A DNA stretch of 7,664 nt. Origin: Rhodoluna sp. Its GTDB lineage: Bacteria; Actinomycetota; Actinomycetes; Actinomycetales; Microbacteriaceae. Below the pieces are notes generated by a model, which was given only the letters and a program-made list of their open reading frames with translations, had not been told where the DNA came from and did not search any database. The stretch lies in NCBI GenBank assembly GCA_017984715.1, contig JAGNYY010000012.1:6495-14158 (forward strand), in the 5' to 3' direction. A program made the position numbers and the translations under genes. Shown here piece by piece: positions 6,708 to 7,664 of the stretch (its first letter is position 1; each line of letters begins with the position of its first letter).

Positions 6708-7490
6708 CTATTTTAGGCTGATTGCGCCGAGCTTGGCTTCAAGCGCAGGCTTTCCATCAGAGGCACCACCGACAACACCAGCTGAGGCGATCTTCTGGAC
6801 GGCATCGAGACCACCGGTGATCTTGCCGAAGACTGTATAGCCGCCGACCGAATCGGATGGAATCATCGAGTCTTGATAGACGATGAAAAATTGGCTGCCC
6901 ATACTGCTTGCGTTTCCGCCAACGCGCGCCATGGCTAGAACACCGGTTTTGTAGTTGTCATCAGATGGGGCATTTTCGATTGGCCCCCAGCTGTAACCAG
7001 GGCCGCCAGTTCCATCACCGTTAGGGTCACCGCACTGAAGCACGTAGATGCCTGCCGTTGTCAAGCGATGGCAGCTGAGGTCCTTAAAGAAGCCCTGCTT
7101 CGCAAGCGAAATGAAGTTTGATGCCGCCTGAGGTGCCGACTTTCCATCCAGCTGGAAATCTAGCTGCGAACCAGATAGATCCATCGATCCAGACCACACG
7201 CGACCTTCCGCGACTCCAGGCTTTGGAACCAAGGCCGAGTTCTCGATGGCAGTCGAGGCCGAAGGTGAAGCGCCAGCATCATTCGCTGAGCTGCCTGGAC
7301 CGAAGCCAAAGTAAGCGAGCTGAAGCAAGCCGGCAATTGCGAGGGCGGCGATGCTAAACGTAATCGCACGTTTGTTATCGCTCTTCTTGCGGGCCACAGC
7401 GACCGAAGCCTGGGCCTGCTTGGCCTCATAATCAGCCAATTTATTGGCAGAACTAACGTGAATATTTTGCTGCTTCTTCTTCGATGCCAT
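6708..7490 (-). CDS. ppiB: Membrane-anchored cyclophilin-type peptidyl-prolyl cis-trans isomerase
   Basis: This cyclophilin isomerises Xaa-Pro peptide bonds and probably helps fold exported proteins. The 260-residue product has a basic cytoplasmic N-terminus (SKKKQQ and RKK clusters) and one membrane helix at about 43-63. A Gly/Ala/Ser linker (about 65-82) leads to a cyclophilin domain from about 97 to 260, predicted outside the membrane. The catalytic Arg142 lies in CHRLTTAG. Gln152 is in VLQCGD, a variant of the usual MIQGGD, and MGSQFFI (197-203) is intact. By alignment from memory, the cyclosporin-contacting Trp of human CypA is replaced by Asp/Ser near 213-214. The ATG at 7490 has GAAGGG spaced 5 nt before it. 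A membrane cyclophilin next to rel is also known in mycobacteria, hence the symbol; ppiA would be an equally common label. Confidence 0.93.
   Translation of the reverse strand: MASKKKQQNIHVSSANKLADYEAKQAQASVAVARKKSDNKRAITFSIAALAIAGLLQLAYFGFGPGSSANDAGASPSASTAIENSALVPKPGVAEGRVWSGSMDLSGSQLDFQLDGKSAPQAASNFISLAKQGFFKDLSCHRLTTAGIYVLQCGDPNGDGTGGPGYSWGPIENAPSDDNYKTGVLAMARVGGNASSMGSQFFIVYQDSMIPSDSVGGYTVFGKITGGLDAVQKIASAGVVGGASDGKPALEAKLGAISLK
6710..6715 (-). promoter_or_regulatory. Possible -10 element for the DUF349 gene
   Basis: TAAAAT on the - strand, overlapping the ppiB stop, matches the -10 consensus at five of six positions. It would place transcription start near 6703, about 39 nt before the GTG. 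No convincing -35 is present, so the gene may rely on the ppiB transcript instead. Confidence 0.25.
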
Positions 7491-7495
7491 GATCG

Positions 7496-7501
7496 CCCTT
7501 C
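7496..7501 (-). promoter_or_regulatory. Ribosome binding site of ppiB
   Basis: On the - strand GAAGGG lies 5 nt before the ATG at 7490-7488 and supports that start. Confidence 0.7.
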
Positions 7502-7518
7502 GCTGTCAAACTTCTTCG

Positions 7519-7524
7519 AATATA
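7519..7524 (-). promoter_or_regulatory. Possible -10 element of the ppiB promoter
   Basis: TATATT on the - strand lies about 28 nt before the ppiB ATG and would start a short leader near 7512. The best -35 candidate, TTGGCG at 7550-7545, is 20 nt upstream, longer than usual, so the call rests mainly on the -10 hexamer and its position in the divergent gap. Confidence 0.35.
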
Positions 7525-7559
7525 CGTGGTTCTCACTCTTTCTACGCCAAGCAATCGTC

Positions 7560-7565
7560 TAACCT
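7560..7565 (+). promoter_or_regulatory. Possible -10 element for a leaderless rarA transcript
   Basis: TAACCT fits the TANNNT pattern of actinobacterial -10 elements and ends 6 nt before the rarA ATG. Transcription would then start at or next to the A of the ATG at 7572, giving a leaderless message. The only ribosome-site-like bases upstream, AAAAG at 7566-7570, are weak and too close. No good -35 is visible. Confidence 0.35.
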
Positions 7566-7571
7566 AAAAGC

Positions 7572-7664
7572 ATGTCTGATCAGCCGAGTGTTTTCTCATC
7601 AACCACTCCGTTGGCTGCCCGCATGCGACCTTCAACCTTGGATGAGGTAGTGGGTCAACAGCAC
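7572..7664 (+). CDS. rarA: RarA (MgsA), replication-associated AAA+ ATPase, 5' end only
   Basis: Only the first 31 codons are present, and the frame is open at the window edge. The peptide has a short polar leader (MSDQPSVFSS), then PLAARMRPSTLDEVVGQQH, the stretch that precedes the Walker A region in RarA/MgsA ATPases. These proteins act with clamp and single-strand binding proteins at blocked replication forks. RuvB and clamp-loader subunits have a related R-P-x-x-x-x-E-x-x-G-Q entry, but the LAARMRP form points to RarA. The gene is divergent from ppiB across 81 nt. The ATPase motifs lie outside the window, so identity is likely but not complete. Confidence 0.85.
   Translation, partial: MSDQPSVFSSTTPLAARMRPSTLDEVVGQQH

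Noticed and set aside
7504..7509. Perfect -35 hexamer TTGACA on the - strand before ppiB
   Set aside because: At normal spacing its -10 would fall around the ppiB ATG, where there is no TATAAT-like sequence; likely chance.
7516..7534. SOS (LexA) box candidate upstream of rarA: TCGAAT followed by GTTC
   Set aside because: The actinobacterial box needs TCGAAC and GTTCGA halves separated by 4 nt. Here the spacing is wrong and the right half does not match.

Overview
This window looks like core chromosome of an actinobacterium, most likely Microbacteriaceae. The moderate G+C and the protein flavour suggest a small-genome freshwater lineage such as Rhodoluna or Aquiluna, but that placement is inference from protein style and gene order, not a database match. 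The evidence is a yajC-secD-secF-rel block, a membrane-anchored cyclophilin of actinobacterial type, and a RarA N-terminus. Coding density is very high. There is no gene-free stretch over 300 bases, and I saw no mobile element, CRISPR array, tRNA or rRNA.

Left part (about 1-5372, + strand): yajC, secD, secF and a long bifunctional (p)ppGpp synthetase/hydrolase (Rel) lie head to tail, with gaps of 12, -1 and about 45 nt. YajC, SecD and SecF form the accessory complex of the SecYEG translocon, which uses the proton motive force to complete protein export. Rel sets alarmone levels during starvation. I see no good terminator between secF and rel, so the two are probably at least partly co-transcribed. 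The adenine phosphoribosyltransferase gene (apt) that sits between them in mycobacteria is absent here. A strong near-perfect hairpin at 5381-5414 closes this unit and also ends the convergent unit from the right.

Right part (about 5429-7490, - strand): a membrane-anchored cyclophilin-type peptidyl-prolyl isomerase is followed 43 nt downstream by a coiled-coil, DUF349-repeat protein of unknown function. The isomerase probably acts on exported proteins outside the membrane, which fits loosely with the Sec genes next door. The 81-nt region at 7491-7571 separates it from the divergent start of rarA (+ strand, 7572 to the window end, partial), a AAA+ ATPase linked to stalled replication forks.

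Start sites deserve attention. secD uses TTG. Rel and the DUF349 gene both look better with starts 11 codons inside their longest reading frames (TTG at 3123 and GTG at 6664), because each internal start has a Shine-Dalgarno sequence while the outer start lies in a small hairpin. I found no convincing new biological system. The findings are modest points about start sites, intergenic structure, protein tails and a poorly characterised family.
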